DNA of 64,000 nt. It comes from Tetramitus jugosus (Eukaryota; Heterolobosea; Eutetramitea; Acrasida; Vahlkampfiidae). The notes under the pieces were generated by a model, which saw nothing but the letters and a program-made list of their open reading frames with translations, was not told where the DNA came from and searched no databases. This document shows, in pieces, positions 18,783-29,105 of the stretch. The position numbers and the translations under genes are program-made. How positions within the stretch are numbered: the stretch's first letter is position 1; each line of letters opens with the position of its first letter. The DNA lies in the NCBI GenBank assembly GCA_937625935.1, contig OW569346.1:248001-312000 (forward strand), given 5' to 3'.

Positions 18783-21700
18783 TGACTACTACAGCAAGAT
18801 GGCCTATAGAGGAGGTATAGATGCTCAACTGGAAGCAGCAAAAGCATTTGGAAAGTACTGTGATGAAAGTAGGTGTAATTGTTTGTTTATTGAATTAATT
18901 GGCTTCAAAACTCACTACTTGAAGAATCAAAGCAAAGAAAAGTCATTTCAGAAGGAGGATTAGAAGCGATTCTGTTTTTAACTGATTCAGACTCATTATA
19001 TGTCGTTCAAGAGGCTATGAAAGTGATGACAATACTGTGTTCTGTCCGTAGGTACCAATCATAGTCTGTTCTAGCTATTTGTAGCAATTATAAGTAACAT
19101 ACCTATTTATCAGACGATTTTGCTAGGGATCTAGTAATTGAACGTGATTGCTTTACGTATCTAGCGAAGTTAGTAGTTCATCATGATATCGAAGTTCAGA
19201 TCATGTCTGCAAGATGTATTGGATATCTAGGAAGTCATAGATCATGCACCAAACGATTAGTGAGTCAAGGAGCCCTATTGCCCATTTTGGGATTACTTAG
19301 ACAGGATCTCGATTCAAATCTTTTGCTTGAAATATGTGTTTCCATTTCCAAGTGTTATTTAAATTGTATGTTAGATTTCATTGAGATAGTCAGTCCATGA
19401 CAGTTGATAACACATGTTGAATAGATGACTTCGCTCTTCGAATTGTTATTATTTGGGGAGTATTACCAGTTAAAGAACTAGTGTATGTGTACAATTCACA
19501 GATAGAAAAAATCTCGGCGTCATACGCGAGTCTAAATAGCAGGATAATCCTCGAGAAATTGGAGTTGTACCAAAGAATATTGGTAGCCTTGGTGGATGTT
19601 TTAAGGAACTACTCTACTTGTGAAAAGATAGCTTATTACATGATTTATGAGGATACCATATGTATTCTAACTGATATAGCATCAGTTCTATTGCACCACA
19701 GTATGGTCGATGTTCGTAGAATTGCAACGATGATTTGTTACCACCTCGTTCAACATAAAGCCTGTCGAGAGTTGATCGTGAAACATGATATAGTTCGCCA
19801 ATGGATAGAAACGATAGATACCGACTACGATTCTCGCCACAACACTGCCAAAGCTTTGAACACATTATGTGAGTTGTGTCACGAAGATGAAATGGGTGAG
19901 TAACAGTGATTTTGCTGAAAATGTTAAGAACTACTACTAACGCATAATAGAGATTGTTAGAAGTCGTGTGAAGCAATACTCTTCAATCACTTTCGTTTAT
20001 GCTATGAATAGATCAATTGGATGCATGTACATTCAAAGGATGGTTTTGGATATATTAATCCAAGGTGATTTGATTATTAGAGAAAACAACACTCTCTTTT
20101 CGCACGACTTCATCAAGTCTGTTATTAATTTGAGTTCAACGAGCATAGATTTGCAGATCAAGAGAATTTGCAGCGAATTAATTTACAAATTTTCAAGAAT
20201 ACAAGAGTTCCACGAGTTGTTAGTTCGAGAAGGATCAGAAATTCTTATTCCGCATCTGGTGTTTAAAGATATAGAGTCAAAGTCTTGGTCTGTTAAAACT
20301 CTGGCCCAACTGGGAGAAACAGTTGATATGCTACCCGTTCTACGTCAGAACGGAATAATTGTCCCAACCATCAGATGTTTCTTAATGACATCGAGCAGAA
20401 GCTGTTCAGAACAAGAAATTCTAAATAACATAATGCGAATAATAGCTATGCTTTCTGATTTTGGAGATCTTCGTAAGGAAATACTTCAGTTAGAAAGTGG
20501 AAGAGCACTGACAAAGCTGTTGGATATTTTCGACCGATGCCTTCAGGAACAAGAATGGAACACATTAGGTTTATGTTTGAAAATATTCACTTCCTTCATC
20601 AAGAATGCAAATCATGAAGGTTCTGGAAATGCTAATCTCAAAATATTATCAGAAAAACGATTGTTTCGGATGGCTGACTTGGTTCTCTGTGACAATTTTA
20701 AAGTTTCGATCATGATCACCGAAGTGTTTGTTGCATACTCCCAGCACAACAACGTGCCGATTCCATGCTTTTGGGCTAATCTATTTGAAAAATTAGTGGA
20801 GATGTCTACATGTGGTCACAACTATTCCATCTTATCGTATCAACGAGAAGAATTGATGAAAGCTCTATTGGTCATGATCAAGAAAAGTATGTACAAAATG
20901 AAAGTAACTTGAATGATTGGAACTTACTGACCCACCAGTAGAACATATCCATAGCCAGTTGAGGCATCAAATTGTCTTTCGCATGTATATGGATATCTTT
21001 TTAAAATCGAAACCTTTCAGTTTCCTCAAGTACTATGCGGCTCATACAATTATTTTCTTCTCCAAGACTTGTATGTACATTCTTCATAGTCGAATATTCA
21101 TTCACATGTTAACCTCCAAAGAAGATACCGCTATGGTCAATTCTTTGATTTCCGAGTATCATTCACAGTTGAACACCCACCAGAAGCAGTTTAAATTCTA
21201 CTATGGATTCGATCCTTCTGAAGACAATAATTGTTTCGAAAATGTGCTCTCAAACATCCATAAGTATCTAGAGCACTTCGAAGTAGAGAGAAAGAAAAAG
21301 AACCGAAGATATGTAATCCTAAACAAACTGAAGAGGTCCATTGTTGCTCTATCAAAGTACCAAAAAGAAAATGAGGAGAATGCTGAGAAGCTTTCGAACC
21401 TACTTGCTGAAGCACAGAACAATGAAGCTGAAGCGGCTTCAAACCTAGAGTATGAACCCTTGAAACATCAACATCACTATGATGACGAACTATCGGGGAT
21501 CCTATTCAGAAACTTCTATCAACCAAAATCCACAGAGACGAAGCTCAGATTAGAAGAACTGCTCCTGGGAACCTATTCCCCAGTAACCAACATCCCAGAC
21601 TCCAGAGGATCCAATGTTCACTCTGTCCACAACAAGCCAAACAACAATCCAGATGAGTTGATCCATAAGACAACATCCAGCAATTCTATTCGCTCAGTGT

Positions 21701-21966
21701 CATACAATCCCCAACAACATATGCGGAAGAAGATGCAAAAGGATACTCCAACCACGAGTCGAGCAAAGCCATTCTTGGCTGATGAAAAGTTTGTGACTGA
21801 TTATGATACCGTGAAGGAACCGAGCGTTGACCGGAACACAGCAACATTGTCTGGCTATACCAAAATCTCTTTCAAACCAAAGGAAGAACGCAAGAGGGAA
21901 GAAGTGAACGACCGCATCAAACGGAGATACCTCCAACGCAGTACCACACTCAATTTATTAGCGTGA
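18760..21966 (+). CDS. ARM-repeat protein
   Basis: A 971-residue protein in six exons: 18760-18868, 18925-19047, 19114-19365, 19425-19895, 19951-20886 and 20942-21966. All five introns are phase 1 and 55-66 nt long. The last acceptor is ambiguous, since AG at 20938 is also in frame. Exons 1-5 encode repeated helical units of armadillo type, such as ISEGGLEAILFLTDSDSL, VSQGALLPILGLLRQDL and IVPTIRCFLM. Loss of Gly between helices makes the later repeats less canonical. The C-terminal 250 residues are a coiled coil (around KRSIVALSKYQKENEENAEK) followed by a basic, Asn/Ser-rich tail. It is probably a protein-binding scaffold; no closer family is recognised. The 5' end overlaps the divergent neighbour. 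Confidence 0.75.
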
Positions 21967-22118
21967 GATATTGCCAACTTGTGCGGCCGAAATAATTACT
22001 CGTTGATCTTCATCAACAAAAACAGATTATCACCTGGAATCCAACGTTCGCACTTCAACAAGAAGGTCTCTGAACACCAGCCTTACACCAGGAAACCAAC
22101 AAAACCATTTATCAAAAA

Positions 22119-23396
22119 ATGATTACCGATCATCATCAACAAAACAACAACTCAACCGACAGTGATGACGCACTGGCCAACTTGTCTGTCAAGGATCTCA
22201 CACAAATGAAGCGGGAGATTGAGAAGAATCTCCGTCAAATTGAACAACAAATCTTCAATTTAGAGGGAAATTATTTGGAGGAGACGGGAAATTTTGGAAA
22301 CGTTGTAAAGGGATTTGAAGGTTATCTGAGCACGAGAGCACGTGCCTCCCAATCCACTCGTAAGACCAAGTTCAAGGACTCTGATCGTATTTTTTCCAAT
22401 TCAAGCTATGTTTTGATTCCCGCCATTTCCTCACATCCATCGGACAAGTCATCTACAGCTGGAATGCTGCTGAATGGTAGTAGCGGAGAATCCAGTGTGG
22501 ACAGGGGAATGGATGACCATGCGGCAACAGCTAAGATTCGCAAGAATGCTGCCACCATGACTCCATCTGCCCATACAAATGAAAAATCGCTGACTGGTAA
22601 CATCACCTTTGTGGATGAGCATAGTAATCCATTAAGGAAAGAAGTGGCGTTGTCTGAAGAGAACAAGGACCTTGTGTTTCAAGCAAATGCTCGTAAACGG
22701 AAATTGCCAGCCAGTGATCAAAACATACAGAAGCGAAGACGGAGGAAGGTTTCGAGACACTTGTTATTGTCGCAACAGGAAGGAGAAGGAGAAGAAGAAC
22801 TGGACGACAAGACAAACAAAAAGAAGGAAGTAGCCTCTACTTCAAGAACTGAGAATGTTTCGGTTCCAAGTGAGAATAGAAGAGCTGAGGAAACACCTGT
22901 GGCTGCAACTACAACCGATGCTGTACTTTTAGAAAAGAAACAAAAGCGCGAGAAATCAAAGCCCACCAAAGACAGTGAACACGATCCCACTGGCGATTCT
23001 CGACAAAAAGCACAAGCTCTATCGGCTCAAAGTGAAACATCTCAGCAAGAATCCAGAAAAACTAATTTAGATCATCTTACCAAGCCATCCACACCTGAAA
23101 AAACGAACCTGGACAACGACGAATTACTTGCGGGTCAGGAAGAAGACTCATTGGATGTTGTCAGCCCAGGTGGAGATGGTGACAATGAAGACAAAGATCA
23201 CGTAGTGGACGAAGAAGAAGAAGAAGACGATGAAGCTGATGAGGAAGAAGTTGATGGCGATGATGATGAAACCATGACAACGGTAACATCCGGGCATGAT
23301 GATGACTTTGTATCATCCATTACTGCAGCTTCTGGTAATGTTGACAGTGTTACAGAAGGCAGTGTGTTGGAGGACCACTCCTCAGAGGAGGAATAA
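22119..23396 (+). CDS. Eaf6-like subunit of NuA4-type histone acetyltransferase
   Basis: A 425-residue protein. Residues 20-110 match Eaf6/MEAF6: DLTQMKREIEKNLRQIEQQI, then NLEGNYLEETGNFGNVVKGF, EGYLSTR and KFKDSDRIFSNSSYV. The family forms a short coiled coil that docks into NuA4 (Esa1/Tip60) and MOZ-type acetyltransferase complexes in the nucleus. Human and yeast proteins are only about 110-200 residues. Here a 300-residue tail follows, basic at first (RKRKLPA, KRRRRKVSR, likely nuclear localisation signals) and then strongly acidic (Asp/Glu runs at 23206-23270). The tail may bind histones, by analogy with other acidic chromatin tails. Confidence 0.78.
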   Translation: MITDHHQQNNNSTDSDDALANLSVKDLTQMKREIEKNLRQIEQQIFNLEGNYLEETGNFGNVVKGFEGYLSTRARASQSTRKTKFKDSDRIFSNSSYVLIPAISSHPSDKSSTAGMLLNGSSGESSVDRGMDDHAATAKIRKNAATMTPSAHTNEKSLTGNITFVDEHSNPLRKEVALSEENKDLVFQANARKRKLPASDQNIQKRRRRKVSRHLLLSQQEGEGEEELDDKTNKKKEVASTSRTENVSVPSENRRAEETPVAATTTDAVLLEKKQKREKSKPTKDSEHDPTGDSRQKAQALSAQSETSQQESRKTNLDHLTKPSTPEKTNLDNDELLAGQEEDSLDVVSPGGDGDNEDKDHVVDEEEEEDDEADEEEVDGDDDETMTTVTSGHDDDFVSSITAASGNVDSVTEGSVLEDHSSEEE

Positions 23397-23684
23397 AGAC
23401 CATCATAACACAATCACAACAAATCACCGAATACAACAGTGAAACTAGTTCGTTTCTGCTGATATCTCGGTTGAAGGTTCATGGCAAGAGATTTCTCTGG
23501 GAGGGGATCCCAAAAACAAATCTTCCCGAAACGTGTTTGGCCACAAAAAGCGCGAATTCACACGATTTCTGAGAATCTGCGCTGTGAGAAGTCACAACAG
23601 TAACAAAAGCACTCACAACACCCAACAACAACAACAATATATCTTCATCACCATCATCAACAAGAAGAAGAAACAACATAAAAC

Positions 23685-26600
23685 ATGTCCATTCTTCAAA
23701 GTGATGTCTTTCAATCCATCAACAAGCGATACTTGAACATTATTTATAACAGATGGTACAATCTCATCAGTTTTCTACTTCTACTGTGCATGCTCGTCAT
23801 CACCATCATTTGCTTCTTTATTGATTTTTATTTGCACTATCAACTGTTGTTCCTGTGCAGAAAAGCTCTCTTTAGCTTCTTGACTGTTACGATATTCATT
23901 GTTGTGGCGTTCTGTGCTTTTCACATGTCACGTATCGTCATCATGTTCAAGCACAGAGCCGCACAGAATCCAAACTCTCAATCGAGACTTCGATGGTTCA
24001 CCAATCATGGTGGTGCATCAGCAACCAATGGCGCTGTTCAAGAGGATGAAGATCACGAAGAGCTCAATGCCTTTTCTGAGAATAGCTACGACAGTGAACA
24101 AGAGGAAGAGGAGAATGAAGACCCTGACAAGGTGCTCGAAAAAACGTACATGGTTTTGGAGGGAAAACACGATGTGGTGCGCGCCGTGATTTTTATCGCT
24201 CAAATCTTGTTCATTTTGCTTTCAGTGGGATTGTGCTTGGCGCTCTTGCTCTTTACCATTATTGTTGTGCCAAGACAGCAAAAGACACTGCCTCAATACG
24301 AGGGAACAATCAAGTTGTCCAACAGTGATCAACTGTCGAATGTTAAGCTTGAGAGAGAATCAAGTGGAATGATTCACATTGTGGCTCAATCGGATTATGA
24401 AGCATTCTTTGGACAAGGTGTTGCTCATGCTCAAGATAGACTCTTCCAGTTGGAGTTTAATAAGCGTGTGGCTGCTGGAACAGTGTCTGAGATTTTGGGA
24501 TCAAAGACTCTCGATTTGGATCGAGTGGCAAGAACCATTGGTTTTCACAGAGCTGCACAGAGAGATTTATTGATTACACCAAATGAGACACTGACTCGTA
24601 TTCAGGCCTATTGTGACGGTATCAATCGATATATTGAATCGAATCCGCATATGCCACCTACGTTTGGGCTGTTGAAGATTTCACCTTCCTTGTGGGAACC
24701 TGTTGATGCATTGGCCACATTCAAGTACATTAGTTGGACCATGTCAGCGAATCACAATAGAGAAATTTTGAGATACAAGTTGTTGCAGAGTGGTCTTTCT
24801 CTGGAGAGATTGGAACAATTGTTGCCGCACTATGATCCTACACGATACCCTACCATTTTGACAATGAATGACTTGGGATTGAATTTGACTGCTCAAGAAA
24901 TTAATGAAATTGAGGAATCAAAGACTGATAACAGTGGATATTATCATCCATTGAAGTCCAATTCGAGAAGTACTGGAAGAACTGTGCATTACACACCAGA
25001 AGAATTGAGTTCGTTCACTGCTTTTGAACAATACTTTGGAACGCATCCATTCTCTAGTCAAGGATCCAACAATTGGGTCGTGTCAGGCAATCATACCCAG
25101 AGCGGAAAGCCAATGCTGGCTAGTGATCCGCACTTGAAGCTTAGCGCACCTAATATTTGGTACTTGAATCACATTCAGAGCGATGATTTGGATGTGATTG
25201 GAGCATCGTTTGTCGGTGTTCCTGGTGTGATCATTGGAAGAAACAAACACATATCATGGGGTATAACAAACTCGTATGCCGATGCACAGGACATTTATGC
25301 ATTACAAATGAACCCTAATAACACCTACACAACTAAGGGTCGAGCGTACGAATTAGTGGAACGAACAGAGAAAATTCGTGTGAAGGGAGGCTCAAGTGTA
25401 GAACTAAAGGTTCAAGACAGTATCTATGGACCAATCATTAATGATTTGTATGGTGTTAAGGATAGTGCGCCATTGGCTCTCTATTGGACTGCTCTACAAT
25501 TCGATGATGCCACTGTTGATTCCTATCACCAGTTGAATTATGCAACTGATTTTGAGCAGTTTAATGATGCTTTGAAAAAGTATGTCGCTCCATCCATGAA
25601 CTTTGTCTATGCAGACAATGAGGGAAATATAGCCTACCGTCTTGCTGGAAAAATTCCTCAAAGAAGAAGAGGACATAGTGGAAGATATGTTGTGCCAGGT
25701 ACTGGCGTGTACGACCATGACAGTGGTGATATTCCATTCGATAAAATGCCAGCCGCTCTCAACCCAGAGCGAGGATATTTTGCAACAGCAAACAACAGAA
25801 TCGCTCCACCTGGTTACAAGTATACACTCACTCAGGATTATTTCAGATCATGGCGTGCCTTGCGTATTCAAGAACTCATCCAATCTTACTTCACAAAGCA
25901 AGAATTGATGAACTGGGAGAGTATGAAAGCTATGCAAATGGATGTCAAGTCCTATGTTTTCGAAGACTTTAGAGCCGTATTCCAGAATATGAGTTTCCCT
26001 GAGGATAATGATATGGATTCTTGGAGAGTAAGAATGGTGAATTGGAACGGTGTCGAAAAGGTAGACACTCAGGAGCCTGCACTCTTCGAAGGTTGGTTGC
26101 AAAGAGTCTCAATGTTGGTGTATGATGAGACGGGCATGATATGGAAAGACCCATATTTCCTTCATAATGCCTTTGCAACGGAAGACTACGCATGCTCTCG
26201 ATATTTTAATTTGACTTGCACGGAGTATGCGGAAAAAATGTTAGTGGAAACTATCACCAGCTTTAGACAACAATATGGTAAAGTGCCAGCATGGGGAGTC
26301 GAAGCCCACACTGCACATTTTTCTCATGACGCCTTAGATGGTACTGCATTCAAGTGTATGGTGAGTCGTGATGTTTTGAGTGCAGGAGGATCAGGTACGA
26401 TTAATACTGCCGAAGTGTCAGATAGCAATCTAGTGACGACAGTAGGTGTAACTTATAGACAAATTATTGACATGACTAACGAATCAGATCAACATGCCCG
26501 AAGAGTGTTGGAAGGTGAAGAGACAGAATCTAGCGACAAGTTCATAATACCTATGGGTCAAAGTGGTAACTATTTCTCACCCTTCTACCAAAATTTGTTG

Positions 26601-26690
26601 CCGTTATGGTACAGCGGTACCTATTTGGATATGAAAATGGATAACTTTGAATCCAAGTTCAAACTAAATATCAAGGCGAACAATAAGTAA
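23685..26690 (+). CDS. Membrane-anchored penicillin-acylase family hydrolase
   Basis: A 1001-residue member of the penicillin amidase (Ntn hydrolase) family. Members cleave amide bonds of acylated substrates such as N-acyl-homoserine lactones, beta-lactams or lipid amides; the substrate here is unknown. Residues 205-1000 are the catalytic region: GQGVAHAQDRLFQLEF near its start, then FSSQGSNNWVVSGNHTQSGK where Ser461 is the expected N-terminal nucleophile exposed by autocleavage, and DPHLKLSAPNIWY. In front are hydrophobic segments at about 25-48, 57-80 and 160-187 with an acidic linker between. Bacterial enzymes have a cleaved signal peptide instead. Either an endomembrane or a surface ectoenzyme is plausible. 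No intron. Confidence 0.88.
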   Translation: MSILQSDVFQSINKRYLNIIYNRWYNLISFLLLLCMLVITIICFFIDFYLHYQLLFLCRKALFSFLTVTIFIVVAFCAFHMSRIVIMFKHRAAQNPNSQSRLRWFTNHGGASATNGAVQEDEDHEELNAFSENSYDSEQEEEENEDPDKVLEKTYMVLEGKHDVVRAVIFIAQILFILLSVGLCLALLLFTIIVVPRQQKTLPQYEGTIKLSNSDQLSNVKLERESSGMIHIVAQSDYEAFFGQGVAHAQDRLFQLEFNKRVAAGTVSEILGSKTLDLDRVARTIGFHRAAQRDLLITPNETLTRIQAYCDGINRYIESNPHMPPTFGLLKISPSLWEPVDALATFKYISWTMSANHNREILRYKLLQSGLSLERLEQLLPHYDPTRYPTILTMNDLGLNLTAQEINEIEESKTDNSGYYHPLKSNSRSTGRTVHYTPEELSSFTAFEQYFGTHPFSSQGSNNWVVSGNHTQSGKPMLASDPHLKLSAPNIWYLNHIQSDDLDVIGASFVGVPGVIIGRNKHISWGITNSYADAQDIYALQMNPNNTYTTKGRAYELVERTEKIRVKGGSSVELKVQDSIYGPIINDLYGVKDSAPLALYWTALQFDDATVDSYHQLNYATDFEQFNDALKKYVAPSMNFVYADNEGNIAYRLAGKIPQRRRGHSGRYVVPGTGVYDHDSGDIPFDKMPAALNPERGYFATANNRIAPPGYKYTLTQDYFRSWRALRIQELIQSYFTKQELMNWESMKAMQMDVKSYVFEDFRAVFQNMSFPEDNDMDSWRVRMVNWNGVEKVDTQEPALFEGWLQRVSMLVYDETGMIWKDPYFLHNAFATEDYACSRYFNLTCTEYAEKMLVETITSFRQQYGKVPAWGVEAHTAHFSHDALDGTAFKCMVSRDVLSAGGSGTINTAEVSDSNLVTTVGVTYRQIIDMTNESDQHARRVLEGEETESSDKFIIPMGQSGNYFSPFYQNLLPLWYSGTYLDMKMDNFESKFKLNIKANNK

Positions 26691-26754
26691 ACTTGTCAAA
26701 ATCCATGCAAATAAAACTTTGTGAAAACTATCTCGAGACTTGGCTAGTGCTTAT

Positions 26755-28164
26755 TTATTGATTTCGAGCTTTGAGAGCACCGAGCAAGTTTGCTCTCCCA
26801 GTTGGGATGCTCGTTCTGTTTGCTACGACTGGACGATCCTGAACCTCGATACGCTGTCTAAAATCGCTAAGTAGTCCCAACTTAACTTCACTTGATAGGT
26901 TGTGCAAAGAATTTACCTTCTCCTCCATTGCGGCATAAAAGTGCTCCACGCTCTTGTCGAATTCGGACATTGCTCTGAACATGGTAGGACAAGGATCAAT
27001 CCTCCTTCTCAAAGGTTGATATTGAGATTCTAAGAAGTGTAGAAGTTCTTGAGCCTCTTCATACTGAGGAGATTTCTCAGTTCTTTGTTCGTTATTATTC
27101 TTGTTACTATTGTACACTTGCACTATTTCCTCTGAGTACACAAAGATTAGATCTTTGAACACAATCTTTTGTCTCCATGCTTCAGGTATAGCATCATTGC
27201 CATAAAATGCTCCTGCGAGCATACCATATATACAACCAGCAGTGTCTGCATCGTCGCCCAGGTTGACAATCTTTAGAGCACCATCCTCAAAGCTATCAGA
27301 GTGATAAAAGGCCCACAGGGCTGCTTCCATCGTCTTCACAACATATGCACTATTGCAAATATCAGGTGGATTGCTTTTTTGATAAGAACAATTCGCTACA
27401 ATATCCAATACCTCGCTTCTCAATGGATTCACTGTCCAATAGTCTTTGTCGAGTCCTGGTGGTACATAGAGTTCAGTCGAAGATAAGAGCATTTCCCTAC
27501 TCTCTCCCAAGACAGCACCAATGATAAGTGCCGCATAATATCGACAACAGTCTCTTGAAATCTCCGATGGGTGAGTTGTCATTGAAGATTGGCCACTAAG
27601 CTCAATTGCCCTCGTCACATCACCACTCATGTAATACAGTGGAACTGGTGCCAATCTCATGAGTCCACCATTTCCCGATGCCGCATCTGAGATCTTATCG
27701 GAAAATTCACGATTCTCCTTCCTGTTATCCAACAGGTTCAATCTCGTGGTCTTTCCAATGTCAAAACACACACCATTGCTCGACAAATGACCATTGGAAT
27801 ACCATTCATAGTACCTTGCTTGCTGATCCCTTCCATCAAAGGATCCCTTTAGCTCTAAAAGCGATTCACAAAGACATAGCATCATACTTGTGTCATCCGT
27901 CCACATTCCAGCCTCTAACTTGAACTTTCCCTGACCTACGAGGTCCTTGATTGGATTCTCCATGGCACAGTGCATGGGAACGAATTCTTGAGTCGTACCG
28001 AGAGCATCTCCGACGGCAGATCCCATGAGACAACCGAGAATCTTGTTTTTCAGATCGTGAGACATTGTATGAACGATTGTTGTGCGGTTGGTTTTGGTAT
28101 TGTTTTGAACGTTTGGGAACTTAGTTGCGAATATGGCTTGACATGTTCGGGTCGGAGTTCTCAT
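26755..28164 (-). CDS. ADP-ribosylglycohydrolase (DraG/ARH family)
   Basis: A 469-residue protein (435 if it starts at the second Met, 28065, MSHDLKNK). It contains the family hallmarks: ILGCLMGSAVGDALGTTQEF, the metal-binding WTDDTSMMLCL, a middle region GNGGLMRLAPVPLYY, and the C-terminal LGDDADTAGCIYGMLAGAFYG, whose GDDADT binds the second metal. These enzymes remove ADP-ribose from proteins or hydrolyse related N- or O-glycosidic bonds with two Mg ions. The extra 34 N-terminal residues are basic and could target mitochondria. The last 140 residues are a variable, helical extension. Target amino acid cannot be read from sequence. Confidence 0.9.
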   Translation of the reverse strand: MRTPTRTCQAIFATKFPNVQNNTKTNRTTIVHTMSHDLKNKILGCLMGSAVGDALGTTQEFVPMHCAMENPIKDLVGQGKFKLEAGMWTDDTSMMLCLCESLLELKGSFDGRDQQARYYEWYSNGHLSSNGVCFDIGKTTRLNLLDNRKENREFSDKISDAASGNGGLMRLAPVPLYYMSGDVTRAIELSGQSSMTTHPSEISRDCCRYYAALIIGAVLGESREMLLSSTELYVPPGLDKDYWTVNPLRSEVLDIVANCSYQKSNPPDICNSAYVVKTMEAALWAFYHSDSFEDGALKIVNLGDDADTAGCIYGMLAGAFYGNDAIPEAWRQKIVFKDLIFVYSEEIVQVYNSNKNNNEQRTEKSPQYEEAQELLHFLESQYQPLRRRIDPCPTMFRAMSEFDKSVEHFYAAMEEKVNSLHNLSSEVKLGLLSDFRQRIEVQDRPVVANRTSIPTGRANLLGALKARNQ

Positions 28165-28294
28165 CCAGCGGAAAAACGACGATAGCCGCCAAAATCAATT
28201 CAGTTTTTTTATAACGGTAACAAATTTAAAATTTCAATGAGCGGACAGAAAGAAAAATTGAGAGCAAACACCAAGTTGACTTTCATTAACAATC

Positions 28295-29071
28295 ATGAGC
28301 GAGAATCTGTTGCCCACATCTGCTTTCGGGGCTCCATTGTCTGTCATGCCCCAACAACAGTCCAACCTTATCCTCAACAATGAAAATGCTCTCTTGTCTT
28401 CCAAATTGAACAATGGAAGTAGTAGCAATGGAACTGGTGGTCTCTCTGCATCTGTCATTAAACCACAACAACAACAACAACATCAACCATTGCAACAGAA
28501 TCGAAGAGTTCTATCTGATTTGAAACAACAGCAACTACAACAACAAAAGCCAACACCAAGTCGCAAGAGACCGAGGTCACAACCAGGTCCAAAGAGTAGC
28601 AACAAGAAGAAAACTTCTTTTGCAATCTACAGTGATCCAACGGCAACATCCAGTGCACCATCGTCGGCGTCAATGATCAGTTTTCATTCACGAAATGGCT
28701 CCGAGTTTGACTACGAAGAAGAACCGGATCGATTCCACAAGTCTGCTGAACCAATCCCTGACCCACCTGTCACTTGCAGTTACTGGGATGAGGAACAACA
28801 ACGGTACGTAACAGATGTGCACTATCAAATTCAGCCATCAAGCATCATTCCCTCTGTTGTTCAAGATTTGTGCCCTCAACCAAAACGACGTAAGTCATTC
28901 AATAAGAGCGAGCCTATTCAACTAATGATGGCAGAACCGATGCCATTGTTGTTGGACGATCATTCTCCAATTGATGGATCATCTGTCTGTTTAGAGGATA
29001 TTCAAGAATTTGCCAATGTCGCGGCTGGTATGGATTGTATTATATCAGAATTCGACTGGGACAACTTGTAA
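28295..29071 (+). CDS. Candidate APC/C substrate (D-box plus ABBA motif), securin-like
   Basis: A 258-residue, largely disordered protein with no domain I recognise. Three short motifs stand out. NRRVLSDLKQ at 69-78 fits the destruction box RxxLxx(I/L). FAIYSD at 109-114 fits the ABBA motif (Fx[ILV][FHY]x[DE]) used by cyclin A, Acm1 and BubR1 to bind Cdc20/Cdh1. SRKRPRS at 89-95 is a basic nuclear localisation signal. Poly-Gln tracts surround the D-box. The C-terminal end (SVCLEDIQEFANVAAGMDC and SEFDWDNL) is acidic and hydrophobic. A small basic-then-acidic protein with an N-terminal D-box is the layout of securins, but securin sequences are too variable to prove this; other mitotic regulators are possible. 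Confidence 0.6.
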   Translation: MSENLLPTSAFGAPLSVMPQQQSNLILNNENALLSSKLNNGSSSNGTGGLSASVIKPQQQQQHQPLQQNRRVLSDLKQQQLQQQKPTPSRKRPRSQPGPKSSNKKKTSFAIYSDPTATSSAPSSASMISFHSRNGSEFDYEEEPDRFHKSAEPIPDPPVTCSYWDEEQQRYVTDVHYQIQPSSIIPSVVQDLCPQPKRRKSFNKSEPIQLMMAEPMPLLLDDHSPIDGSSVCLEDIQEFANVAAGMDCIISEFDWDNL

Positions 29072-29105
29072 AATAAAAACACCTATCGACACCTCAAGCA
29101 CTGAT

